From CAYYIS01 sp964470965 (lineage in GTDB: Bacteria; JAAXHH01; JABIQT01), in assembly GCA_964470965.1 (NCBI GenBank), contig CAYYIS010000036.1, positions 1-47,961 on the forward strand: a DNA stretch of 47,961 bases. The letters are read 5' to 3'. The notes beneath the pieces are model-generated. The model was not told where the DNA came from, did no database searches, and saw only the letters and a list, made by a program, of their open reading frames with translations. The position numbers and the translations under genes are program-made. Shown here one piece after another: positions 33,037 through 40,923 of the stretch (the first letter of the stretch is position 1; every line of letters starts with the position of its first letter).

Positions 33037-34719
33037 GTGGCCGGAACGCGAATTTCCAGAAAAACTTTTCTAAAATATATTGCGGCTGGACTGGGTGCGG
33101 TTACCGCGGCCCCTTATGTTCGTTCCTCCGGAGCTGCACCGGGTGACAGGCCCAACGTTCTCTTCATGTGCATGGACCAACTATCCAGCTGGATTCATCT
33201 GCCGGAAGCGCTGCCGCTGCCTGCCCACGAGAAGCTGTTGTCGGAGGGTGTGGGGTTCAAAAACTACCACGTTACACAGTCTCCCTGCGGTCCGTCCCGC
33301 GCCGTAATCTTCACGGGACAGCACAGTCAGCGGACGGGCGTTTATGCCAATGCTACCTATAAGCGTCTGCCCGAAGGGTATGACGGCCCGCCTTCCGTGG
33401 CGCTGCAACCAGGTTTCCCAACCATTGGCTCCATGTTGCGGGCCACGGGATATTACACCGCTTATAAGGGCAAATGGCATCTCAGCAACATTGCTCAAAC
33501 ATTACCTTATGCCCCGAATATTTTTCCAAATGCCGAAGAGGCCCTCGAGCCGTTCGGCTTTTCGGATTACAGCTTTAACGGGGAACATATCGGGCTCACC
33601 TGGGGCGGCCACCTGAACGACGGCGTTATAGCCGCGGACACCGTTAATCTGATTCGGCATTTCGGAGACGGCGGTACGGACGGTAAACCTTGGTTCCTGG
33701 CGGTAAACTTCATCAATCCTCATGATATTATGTTTTATGACGCCACAGGTGTTCAGGCGGAAACCCGGAGTCGCCGAAATTTGATCGGATCGGTGAAACC
33801 CGAACCCGGCGCGGCCCTCTATGATTCAGAATGGGACTTCCCTCTGCCACAGAGCTTCCACGATGATCTTTCCAGAAAACCGGGACAGCAGCTGCGGTCC
33901 CGTGCCAGATCGAACCGCAGCTTCGGTCAGATGCCGCTTGAGGAACCAGTTTGGAAGAAGTACCGCAACTATTATTTTAACTGTATTCGCGATGTGGATC
34001 GGCACATTATGAGTGTATTGAAGGCGCTGGAGACATCAGGTCAGGCGGAAAACACCATTGTCGTAATGACATCGGATCACGGAGAAATGGCTGGGGCGCA
34101 CGGGCTTCGCGGCAAAAGCGCCTCCCTGTATAAAGAGAACCTGAACGTACCGCTCATTATACGGCATCCCGATGTTCAGGGAGGTCGGTCTGCAAACACC
34201 CTGGCAAGCGCAGTCGACCTGGTGCCCACGTTACTTGCCATGACCGGTATGTCGGCTGCCGAACGCGCGGTTCTGAACCCGGACCTTCCCGGAGTTGACC
34301 TGTCCGCCACGCTTTCCGATCCGGCAATGACAACAGAACGTGATCGGCGGGGTGCCCTATTCAATTTCGTTTCCTTTGGCGGCCTTCAACCCGGTGAACG
34401 CGGCGAGTCCGCAAAGCCTGACCTTCCCCGGAGTCTCTTACGCGGCGTTTTTGATGGGCGTTACAAGTTCGGCCGGTATTTTTCCCCCACGGAACATCAT
34501 ATGCCGCAGGATTGGGAGACGCTTGTTGCCCATAATGACATAGAACTCTATGATACGGAATCCGATCCTCATGAAATGAACAATCTGGCATTTCAACCGG
34601 ATGGCGCGAAAGCCCATATCATGCGCTTGAGCACACAGGTGAACAGCCTGATCCAAACCGAAATCGGTAACGACAACGGCGCCATGTATCCCGGTGATTT
34701 TGAAGATTATATATTATAG
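33037..34719 (+). CDS. Sulfatase (type I, formylglycine-dependent), probably exported by Tat
   Basis: A protein of about 560 residues in the arylsulfatase/choline-sulfatase family. The formylglycine motif CGPSR lies at residues 84-88, with NVLFMCMDQ near 40 providing the metal Asp pair and TSDHGEMAG further on (near 345) as the second metal motif. The N-terminus ISRKTFLKYIAAGLGAV has an R-K-x-F-L-K pattern like a Tat signal, which fits export in folded form. GTG at 33037 has GGAG 8 nt upstream and is preferred over GTG 33028, which overlaps that site. The enzyme would remove sulfate esters from a carbohydrate or phenolic sulfate. It is the last gene before a terminator and may have been attached to the aromatic operon. 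Confidence 0.85.
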   Translation: MAGTRISRKTFLKYIAAGLGAVTAAPYVRSSGAAPGDRPNVLFMCMDQLSSWIHLPEALPLPAHEKLLSEGVGFKNYHVTQSPCGPSRAVIFTGQHSQRTGVYANATYKRLPEGYDGPPSVALQPGFPTIGSMLRATGYYTAYKGKWHLSNIAQTLPYAPNIFPNAEEALEPFGFSDYSFNGEHIGLTWGGHLNDGVIAADTVNLIRHFGDGGTDGKPWFLAVNFINPHDIMFYDATGVQAETRSRRNLIGSVKPEPGAALYDSEWDFPLPQSFHDDLSRKPGQQLRSRARSNRSFGQMPLEEPVWKKYRNYYFNCIRDVDRHIMSVLKALETSGQAENTIVVMTSDHGEMAGAHGLRGKSASLYKENLNVPLIIRHPDVQGGRSANTLASAVDLVPTLLAMTGMSAAERAVLNPDLPGVDLSATLSDPAMTTERDRRGALFNFVSFGGLQPGERGESAKPDLPRSLLRGVFDGRYKFGRYFSPTEHHMPQDWETLVAHNDIELYDTESDPHEMNNLAFQPDGAKAHIMRLSTQVNSLIQTEIGNDNGAMYPGDFEDYIL

Positions 34720-34766
34720 CATTTAGGATGGTCATCACATGGAAGACCGTAAATTTATCTATCAAG

Positions 34767-34787
34767 CTATTGACTGCAATAGTTTTT
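34767..34787 (+). terminator. Intrinsic terminator after the sulfatase gene
   Basis: CTATTG (34767-34772) pairs with CAATAG (34777-34782) around a 4-nt loop, directly followed by five T. It would end the transcription unit starting at 23732. It is only 17 nt before the next gene, so a new promoter or partial read-through is needed for the symporter genes. Confidence 0.45.
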
Positions 34788-34803
34788 CAGGCATCAGTTT
34801 TCA

Positions 34804-35016
34804 ATGAAAAGACCCCTCCTTTATCTTTCGCTTCTGGTATTTTATCTTCTGCATAATGACCTCTGGTTCTGGTATGATGCCCGCCTGGTATTTGGATTGC
34901 CGATCGGACTGCTCTACCACATAGGATACAATATCGCTGCCGCGGTGCTCATGGTCCTACTGGTAATTTTTGCCTGGCCTCATCACCTCGAAGACGATAA
35001 TGGGGATACGGTATGA
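34804..35016 (+). CDS. DUF3311-type small membrane protein
   Basis: A 70-residue protein with two predicted transmembrane helices (LLYLSLLVFYLL and LLYHIGYNIAAAVLMVLLVIF, in parts) and a charged C-terminus. Such small proteins typically precede Na+/solute symporter genes and are thought to be accessory subunits. Here its stop overlaps the symporter start by 4 nt (ATGA), which supports coupled translation. The start lacks a clear Shine-Dalgarno sequence and lies 17 nt after the terminator hairpin. Confidence 0.75.
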   Translation: MKRPLLYLSLLVFYLLHNDLWFWYDARLVFGLPIGLLYHIGYNIAAAVLMVLLVIFAWPHHLEDDNGDTV

Positions 35017-36473
35017 ACACCGGGATTATCGTAGCGTATCTGTTACTGGTATTGCTGATAGGCTATTCCAGTAACCGGATGTTTCGCGGCACTGGTGAGG
35101 ATTATTTCGTAGCGAGCCGTACGATCGGCCCCTTTATGCTCCTGATGTCGCTTTTCGGGACGAACATGACTTCCTTCGCCATCCTCGGCGCATCAGGCGA
35201 GGCCTACCACGAAGGCATCGGTGTGTTCACACTGATGGCATCTTCTTCCGCTCTGGTTATACCCTGTGTATTTTTCTTCGTAGGAACCCGCATCTGGTCG
35301 ATAGGAAAACGACATGGCATTCTCACGCAGGTGCAGTACTTCCGTAAAAGATGGGGTTCCGATGGACTCGGCCTCGTACTGTTTGCGGTACTGATCGCCT
35401 TTCTCATTCCATATCTTCTGATCGGTGTGATGGGGGGAGGAATTACCCTGAATCAGGTTACGGGGGGCCAGATTCCCCAATGGGTCGGTAGCCTGGCGGT
35501 ATGTGCGGTGGTGCTTACGTATGTATGCTGCGGGGGCATGCGCGGAACCGCATGGGTCAACACCTTTCAGACGCTGGTGTTCATGATTCTCGGCGCCATA
35601 GCATTTTTTGTGATCGTCGATAAAATGGGCGGCCTTTCGCAATCGATGACCGCGGTCTTGGGCGTCCATCCCGAGCTGCTGATTCGAGGAGATCACATTA
35701 AACCCGTTACCGTGTTGACCTACACCTTTATTCCTCTTTCGGTAGGTATGTTTCCCCACATGTTTACCCACTGGCTCACCGCCCGGAGTATGGGGACCTT
35801 CCGCTACCCACTGATGTTTTACCCTATCTGTATGACGATTGTGTGGCTTCCAAGTGTGCTGATAGGCATCCTGGCCGCTATAGATTTTCCCGGTCTGGAA
35901 GGGGCGGCTGCCAACTCTGTTCTGGTGCGGATGATTGACCGCCATGCGCCCGGGATGCTGGCTGGTCTGTTGGGCGCCGGTGTGTTTGCCGCGATTATGT
36001 CCTCGCTGGACTCGCAGGTGCTCTCAATCGGCAACATGTTTACGCAGGATATCGTCCGGCATTACGGCTTTCATGATAAGATGAGCGACAGGCAGCAGGT
36101 ACTGTACGGACGCTTGTTTGTCTGCCTGATTCTTGCCGCCACCTTTATTCTTTCGCTTGTTTCCAACCGCAGTATTTTTGGTTTGGCGGTGTGGTCGTTC
36201 ACCGGATTTGCCGCCCTCTTTCCGGTGGTCGTTGCCGCGTTGTTCTGGAAGCGCAGTACCAAACAGGGGGCGTTAGCCGCTATCGCAAGCGTGGTGATTC
36301 TCTGGCTTTATTTTTTCAGCCAGGGATGGCAAACTCCGGGATATACGATAGCTGGCACTGGCGTCATGCCGGTGGTGGCTATCATTTCTGTTTCAACAGC
36401 GGCCATGGTGGTCGTTTCTCTGCTTACAAAACCGCCTGAAGCGTCCATAATTAACCAATTTTACAAGAAGTGA
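35013..36473 (+). CDS. Sodium/solute symporter (SSS family)
   Basis: A 486-residue polytopic protein with about thirteen hydrophobic segments. Family features include the N-terminal YFVASRTIGPFMLLMSLFGTNMTSFAILGASGEAY (in parts), where the unwound helix 1 binds sodium and substrate, and the later FAAIMSSLDSQVLSIGNMFTQDIV, the SSS signature near residue 325. Substrates of this family include sugars, proline, pantothenate, urea and carboxylic acids. The stop overlaps the next gene by 4 nt (GTGA), so the DUF3311 protein, symporter and PQQ-like lipoprotein are translated as a set. Confidence 0.92.
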   Translation: MNTGIIVAYLLLVLLIGYSSNRMFRGTGEDYFVASRTIGPFMLLMSLFGTNMTSFAILGASGEAYHEGIGVFTLMASSSALVIPCVFFFVGTRIWSIGKRHGILTQVQYFRKRWGSDGLGLVLFAVLIAFLIPYLLIGVMGGGITLNQVTGGQIPQWVGSLAVCAVVLTYVCCGGMRGTAWVNTFQTLVFMILGAIAFFVIVDKMGGLSQSMTAVLGVHPELLIRGDHIKPVTVLTYTFIPLSVGMFPHMFTHWLTARSMGTFRYPLMFYPICMTIVWLPSVLIGILAAIDFPGLEGAAANSVLVRMIDRHAPGMLAGLLGAGVFAAIMSSLDSQVLSIGNMFTQDIVRHYGFHDKMSDRQQVLYGRLFVCLILAATFILSLVSNRSIFGLAVWSFTGFAALFPVVVAALFWKRSTKQGALAAIASVVILWLYFFSQGWQTPGYTIAGTGVMPVVAIISVSTAAMVVVSLLTKPPEASIINQFYKK

Positions 36474-38227
36474 ATAAATTGCAACTTACCAACATGATGC
36501 TTGCGCCGGGTATACTCGCCGTAATGCTGATCGCCTGCGCTCCGATGCAGACGGTACATGAACCAAGGGAAGAAATCCGTGAAAGGGCGGCCGTCTACAC
36601 GGAATTTCAGGCGGATCGAGGCAGGGTACTATACGAAAAAGAGTGCGCCCGCTGCCATGGCAGGATACTGTTCGACGGCACCCAATCCCCCCTTGCCGGA
36701 GATCATTTTCTTGCAAAATGGGAACGGGATGATCGATCTATGTTTGATTTTTTCACCTCCATGAAAACGACGATGATACCCAAAGGGGTAACGCTATCAG
36801 AACCCGGGTGGGTGGATGTCCTGGCTTATATACTAAAACACAACGCCTACCCGTCCGGAAACCAGGAGATGACAGACGACCCTGAGATTCTCAGTCGTAT
36901 TCCCGTCACCGAATATACATCGCCTACCGCGATAAAAGATGCCGTTCCCCCCATGTTCGTCCGCGGGGAATTCGGTATCTTTCCCCACAGCGCCAGCCCG
37001 ATGCAATGGGAGATGGAAGAAGCAGCCGACAAAACGCGAAACTGGCTGTACGGCAGCCACGACTACACCGGGCGGCGTTATGGTAGCCTGTCCGGGATCA
37101 ACAGGCGTAATGCCGGCCGGCTTCAGATGGTGGGGACTTTCGAAATAGGCGGTGAGGGTGGTATGCATTCCGAGCCGATCGTTTACGAAGGCGTAATGTA
37201 TGTGACCTCAGCCTATACCACAATGGCTTTTGATGCCGTTTCGGGCCGGGAGCTCTGGCGACACGTCTGGGAACCGAAACAGCAGGTTCATCGGACCGGA
37301 AACCAGGGCGTTGCCATTAAAGGCGGAAGGGTGGTCCGGACCACGGCGGATGGATATCTACTGTCCCTGAGAATCGGCAACGGTTCACTCCTCTATTCGC
37401 GCAGGATTGCTGATCCAGGTGCCGGTGAGTTCTTAACGATGGCGCCTCTTCTCTACAAGAATCGAATACTGGTCGGATCATCGGTTGGGATCTCTGCCTA
37501 TCAGCTCAAGAATGGGGATCCTGTATGGCGGTTTGAAACGGATACGGCGAGTAATGGAGTGGGAGTGCCGTCTGGCCGGACACCGACAACCCTGTTTTCT
37601 CTGGATCTAGAAAAAGAGGAATTATATGCGGCGGTATCGAATACACTGATTGTCCTGGATATCAGAAAGGGCACATTGATGTGGTCCGATGATATGGACA
37701 GCGAAAATGGTATATTACAGGGCCCCATATTCCAGACGCGCGTGTCCGGCGAAATACGCCCACTTGTGGCAACAACGACCTCGGGTAAACTCTTGGTTCG
37801 GGATAGGGAAACCCGCGAACGTCTCTACGACACGATTCTATCATCTGATCTTCCCGAACACCATACCATAAGCTATGGTCCGGGTTACAATCCGGAAACG
37901 GACATGCTCTACCTGCCTACCGGCACATCGGAGGGAGGGCTCACTGGCGTAGATGCCGCGAGCGGCGCTGTGCGGTGGCAGCATCGGTCCCCTATGCCGA
38001 TGGTCGCTGCTGTGGCGACAACAGCGGGCGGAATCGTATGCACGGGGGAGCTGACGGGCGACTTTGTTACGCTCGACGCCCTGTCGGGAGAGGTCCTCTA
38101 TCGGTTCGACACAGGCAAACCAATCGATGGAGGGGTCGTTACCTACCAGATCGAGGAGAAACAGTATATCGCTGTCATCGCCGGGCGCCCCACGCCGACG
38201 GTGTTCGTATTTGCAATTCCCGGCTGA
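36470..38227 (+). CDS. Lipoprotein with N-terminal cytochrome c domain and PQQ-type beta-propeller
   Basis: A 585-residue protein. Signal peptide with lipobox L-I-A-C gives Cys23. A haem c motif C59-A-R-C62-H63 starts a cytochrome c domain up to about residue 125. From about 185 the sequence becomes a PQQ-binding WD-like propeller, with LYGSHDYTGRRYGSLSGIN as the first motif, tryptophan-docking-like repeats (for example AFDAVSGRELWRHVW, LDIRKGTLMW, VDAASGAVRWQH). In classical quinoprotein alcohol dehydrogenases the haem domain is at the C-terminus and a Cys-Cys pair sits in the active site; neither is seen here (GNQGVAI at the equivalent place has no adjacent Cys). It may oxidise a sugar or alcohol at the cell surface, or have lost catalysis. 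Start GTG 36470 overlaps the symporter stop. Confidence 0.8.
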   Translation: MNKLQLTNMMLAPGILAVMLIACAPMQTVHEPREEIRERAAVYTEFQADRGRVLYEKECARCHGRILFDGTQSPLAGDHFLAKWERDDRSMFDFFTSMKTTMIPKGVTLSEPGWVDVLAYILKHNAYPSGNQEMTDDPEILSRIPVTEYTSPTAIKDAVPPMFVRGEFGIFPHSASPMQWEMEEAADKTRNWLYGSHDYTGRRYGSLSGINRRNAGRLQMVGTFEIGGEGGMHSEPIVYEGVMYVTSAYTTMAFDAVSGRELWRHVWEPKQQVHRTGNQGVAIKGGRVVRTTADGYLLSLRIGNGSLLYSRRIADPGAGEFLTMAPLLYKNRILVGSSVGISAYQLKNGDPVWRFETDTASNGVGVPSGRTPTTLFSLDLEKEELYAAVSNTLIVLDIRKGTLMWSDDMDSENGILQGPIFQTRVSGEIRPLVATTTSGKLLVRDRETRERLYDTILSSDLPEHHTISYGPGYNPETDMLYLPTGTSEGGLTGVDAASGAVRWQHRSPMPMVAAVATTAGGIVCTGELTGDFVTLDALSGEVLYRFDTGKPIDGGVVTYQIEEKQYIAVIAGRPTPTVFVFAIPG

Positions 38228-38278
38228 GTGGAATGAACGTTATGGCCGGCAGGAACCTTAAGCGATATGGGGAGATAG

Positions 38279-38941
38279 ATGGATAAAACGCACAATATTG
38301 AACGGATTGCTCAACTGGACACGGCAACCATCAGTGATGCCCTGGACAAACTGGGCATCGCCGGCCAGTGTCTGGGCATTAAACCCCGCGATCATACCTT
38401 CCGAATGGCTGGTCGGGCGTTTACCATTTTATACGGTCCCGCAGATGCAGAACCCGGCACGGTAGGGGATTATATCGACGACCTGGAACCTGGCACGGTA
38501 GTAGTACTCGACAATGGAGGGCGGGAGGACGCTACCGTTTGGGGAGATATTCTTACCTTTGTTGCCCATCAGAAACATATGGCCGGTACGGTTATCGATG
38601 GAGCCTGCCGGGATGTCCACCTTTGTCTTGAGCTCGGATATCCTATATACAGCCGGAGCTATTCCATGCGGACGGGTAAGGACCGGGTGCAGGTCGAGGG
38701 AGTCAACGTCCCTGTCAACATTGGGGAGGCGCGGGTATGTCCCGGTGCTCTGCTGCGTGGTGATGCGGACGGCGTTGTGGTCATTCCTCAGTCACAAGAG
38801 GACGAAGTGATATCAGTAGCGGAATCCATAGATGAAGCCGAACGGCGTATACGGGAAGCCGTGAATCAGGGCAAGCGTTTGGATGAAGCACGAGTCAGCA
38901 ACCGGTATTATGAACTCCAGAGGCGAGAAGAGGCCCCGTGA
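38279..38941 (+). CDS. RraA-like/HMG aldolase family protein
   Basis: A 220-residue member of the RraA/LigK fold family (TATISDALDKLGIAGQCLG at residues 15-33, PGTVVVLDNGGREDATVWGDILTF near 72-95, GTVIDGACRDVHLC near 103). The Gly-Asp and Arg-Asp pairs that position the metal and the substrate are retained. Members act as aldolases on 4-hydroxy-4-methyl-2-oxoglutarate-like acids, or as regulators of RNase E. It follows the PQQ-like gene after about 50 nt. It differs from LigK (19544), so it probably has another substrate, perhaps a sugar acid derivative given the nearby dehydratase. Confidence 0.8.
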   Translation: MDKTHNIERIAQLDTATISDALDKLGIAGQCLGIKPRDHTFRMAGRAFTILYGPADAEPGTVGDYIDDLEPGTVVVLDNGGREDATVWGDILTFVAHQKHMAGTVIDGACRDVHLCLELGYPIYSRSYSMRTGKDRVQVEGVNVPVNIGEARVCPGALLRGDADGVVVIPQSQEDEVISVAESIDEAERRIREAVNQGKRLDEARVSNRYYELQRREEAP

Positions 38942-39151
38942 ATTTTCAACCCGTGTGCGGAGTTTCGAAGGACTCTCCGGAAAACATCGGGGATTGTTGG
39001 TACGGCCCCAAGCGCCTCTCTTTCAGGCAGGCGAGAATCACCCGATGTACTGGGGAGAGCGTTTTTTGAATTGCTCGGCCAAGTGAACCCTTTATTTAGC
39101 AGCCTCATCAATGAAATGCGACTTCCAAGCTATGTGAAAGGTGCCACAAAG

Positions 39152-39171
39152 GACCCAGGAAAGGCTGGGTC
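39152..39171 (-). terminator. Possible terminator hairpin at the end of the DUF427 gene
   Basis: GACCCAG (39152-39158) and CTGGGTC (39165-39171) form a 7-bp perfect stem with a 6-nt loop, right after the minus-strand stop codon. The T-run after it is weak, so termination efficiency is uncertain. Confidence 0.35.
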
Positions 39172-39665
39172 TACCAGTGCATCGTTCCCGGCTCCCCTTT
39201 AAACGGCCCGACCACCCGGCTTGTAACCCATCCACCGTAGAAATCACCAGGTTGCGGTGTTGCTTTCTCGTCGTCAACGTAACAGGCAGCCATCAGCGAG
39301 GGATAGAAAGCAATGCAGTCCTTTATGGGAACAAATTCAGGCGTGGGATCGGGATACCGCCATGCGGACCGGTCGGCGGTTTTACTGCCTACAGTCACCG
39401 AATAATAGGCGGCGGGTCCTTTCCATTCGCATACGGAACCACCGCCGCATGATGTGAGCATCTCCATGCGGATATCCTGCATAGGGATATAGAACACCGG
39501 TGGGTGACTCGTTTCCAGCACACGTATGGCGCGATGACTGTCGGCTATTACCGTGCAGTTGAACACGACCCGGATGCGGCCGCCGAAGTCTTCCGTGCGC
39601 GGCGGCCTGGGATAGTCCCATACCGATTCCTGCCCGTCCTCTGGATCTATACGTCGTGGCTCCAT
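39171..39665 (-). CDS. DUF427 domain protein
   Basis: A 164-residue protein with the DUF427 fold (small beta-rich domain). Recognisable segments are ESVWDYPRPPRTEDFGG near residues 12-28, VVFNCTVIADSHRAIRVLETSHPPVFYIPMQDI (in parts) and ACYVDDEKATPQPGDFYGGWVT near 127-148. Members often end with Gly-Trp motifs like these; their biochemical role is not known. Start at 39665 is preferred because GGGAG lies just upstream and the DUF427 domain follows directly; an upstream ATG (39716) would add 17 residues that look non-coding. Confidence 0.75.
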   Translation of the reverse strand: MEPRRIDPEDGQESVWDYPRPPRTEDFGGRIRVVFNCTVIADSHRAIRVLETSHPPVFYIPMQDIRMEMLTSCGGGSVCEWKGPAAYYSVTVGSKTADRSAWRYPDPTPEFVPIKDCIAFYPSLMAACYVDDEKATPQPGDFYGGWVTSRVVGPFKGEPGTMHW

Positions 39666-39838
39666 AGATCTCCCGCGCAATGATTTAAACTGACAGGTGA
39701 TTGTCACACGTTTCATGATACGGTTATTTACGAATCATGTCAATCAGGTATCGGGGTCATGAAAACCCTATTTGCTAATTCTGTAAATTATAGTATTTTC
39801 TTTTGAAACAAGGCATCATATTATCTTGCGAGGCTATC

Positions 39839-40231
39839 ATGGATCAAATCGAGCAGTTGGTCAAAACTACACTTTCCGAACTGAAGTCGATCGTTCAGGC
39901 CGACACGGTTATCGGCGAACCGATTACCGCCGGAGACACAAAGATCATCCCAATCGTAAAAGTAGGATTCGGGTTCGGCGCCGGCGGCGGTGGCGGCAAA
40001 GCCACATCAAAGGATGGGCAGCGTAGTGGCAGCGGCGGTGGTGCAGGACTGGAGCCTGTAGCTTTTCTGATCGTGGATGAATCCGGCGCACGCCTGGAGC
40101 CTGTGAATGCAGTGGGAAGCGGGAATCCATCTCCGGCCGATAGAATTTTTGAATTCATCAAGAGTCAGGTGCTGAGCCGATTGGACAAGAGCGGCAAAGC
40201 CGCTGAAGAAGATACAGCGGCGGAAAGTTGA
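39839..40231 (+). CDS. GerW/YtfJ family protein
   Basis: A 130-residue protein of the YtfJ/GerW family. It begins MDQIEQLVKTTLSELKSIVQADTVIGEPI, the standard N-terminus of the family, followed by the Gly-rich stretch GFGFGAGGGGGK and VAFLIVDESGARL. In Bacillus the protein is associated with spore germination, but homologs are common in non-spore-formers, with unknown role. The start is the ATG preceded by GCGAGG. The next gene is a YtfI-like membrane protein, the same gene pair as in Bacillus (ytfI-ytfJ), but in the opposite order. Nothing else related to sporulation is nearby. Confidence 0.82.
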   Translation: MDQIEQLVKTTLSELKSIVQADTVIGEPITAGDTKIIPIVKVGFGFGAGGGGGKATSKDGQRSGSGGGAGLEPVAFLIVDESGARLEPVNAVGSGNPSPADRIFEFIKSQVLSRLDKSGKAAEEDTAAES

Positions 40232-40249
40232 GATTCAGGGAGGTGGTAT

Positions 40250-40912
40250 ATCGTCATCGCGCTAGTGATCTGCTTCACAATTACGCTCATACTCCTGACC
40301 TTTCCTGTAGACATAACGGTGCATGTACAGCGGTACGGCACCTTCCGCGGCTGGGTGATGATCGGCTGGTTATTCGGTAAAGTGCGTCTTTCAACAAAGT
40401 CAGACAGGCAGAAAATCATCCAGCCGGAACCTTTAGGCCCTATACCCGACGCGCCCTTGGCGCCAGAGCCGGTGCAAAAGATCTCCCGAAGGCAGACCAT
40501 CTCCTACATCATGGCGATCCTGAAAACCCGGGGATTTTTCAAACGCCTGACGAGACTGCTTGAGGATCTCGTCACTGGCGTCCGGATACGGGCACTGAAT
40601 ATTTCAGGCCGGATCGGATTGGGAGATCCGGCTGAGACCGGCCGCTTCTGGGGCATGTTGAGTATCGTCACCGGTTTGGTGGCCATGATTCCCCCGGTCG
40701 CCATTCTTTTGGAGCCGGACTTTGAGCAGGCGGTCCTCGAAATCGAAGGTCGGGGGACCTTCCGTATCATCCCACTCCGGCTATGCCTTATCATACTCCT
40801 TTTTCTGCTCTCCCCACCAACACTCAGAGCCGGCTGGCGCGGCCTGAAAATAGGTGTGCACAGGAGAAGGGAGAAAGGATACCGCCAGAATGCTCCGGCA
40901 CAGAGTTCATAA
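40250..40912 (+). CDS. DUF2953 (YtfI-like) membrane protein
   Basis: A protein of about 220 residues. An N-terminal hydrophobic segment (VIALVICFTITLILLTFPVDI, in parts) is followed by a soluble region (GWVMIGWLFGKVRLS, KISRRQTISYIMAILKTRGFF), then ISGRIGLGDPAETGRFWGMLSIV near residue 125, typical of DUF2953, and a second hydrophobic stretch near residue 185. It is encoded just after the YtfJ-like gene. The start is unusual: the strong ribosome binding site GGGAGG (40238-40243) is followed 6 nt later by ATC at 40250; the first canonical codon in frame is GTG at 40265, 21 nt from it. I chose the ATC provisionally; GTG with poor spacing remains possible. Confidence 0.7.
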   Translation: MVIALVICFTITLILLTFPVDITVHVQRYGTFRGWVMIGWLFGKVRLSTKSDRQKIIQPEPLGPIPDAPLAPEPVQKISRRQTISYIMAILKTRGFFKRLTRLLEDLVTGVRIRALNISGRIGLGDPAETGRFWGMLSIVTGLVAMIPPVAILLEPDFEQAVLEIEGRGTFRIIPLRLCLIILLFLLSPPTLRAGWRGLKIGVHRRREKGYRQNAPAQSS

Positions 40913-40923
40913 CAGGTGAAACA

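Noticed and set aside
35193..35945. Minus-strand frame of 250 codons opposite the symporter
   Set aside because: Antisense to transmembrane helices; composition is that of a shadow frame.
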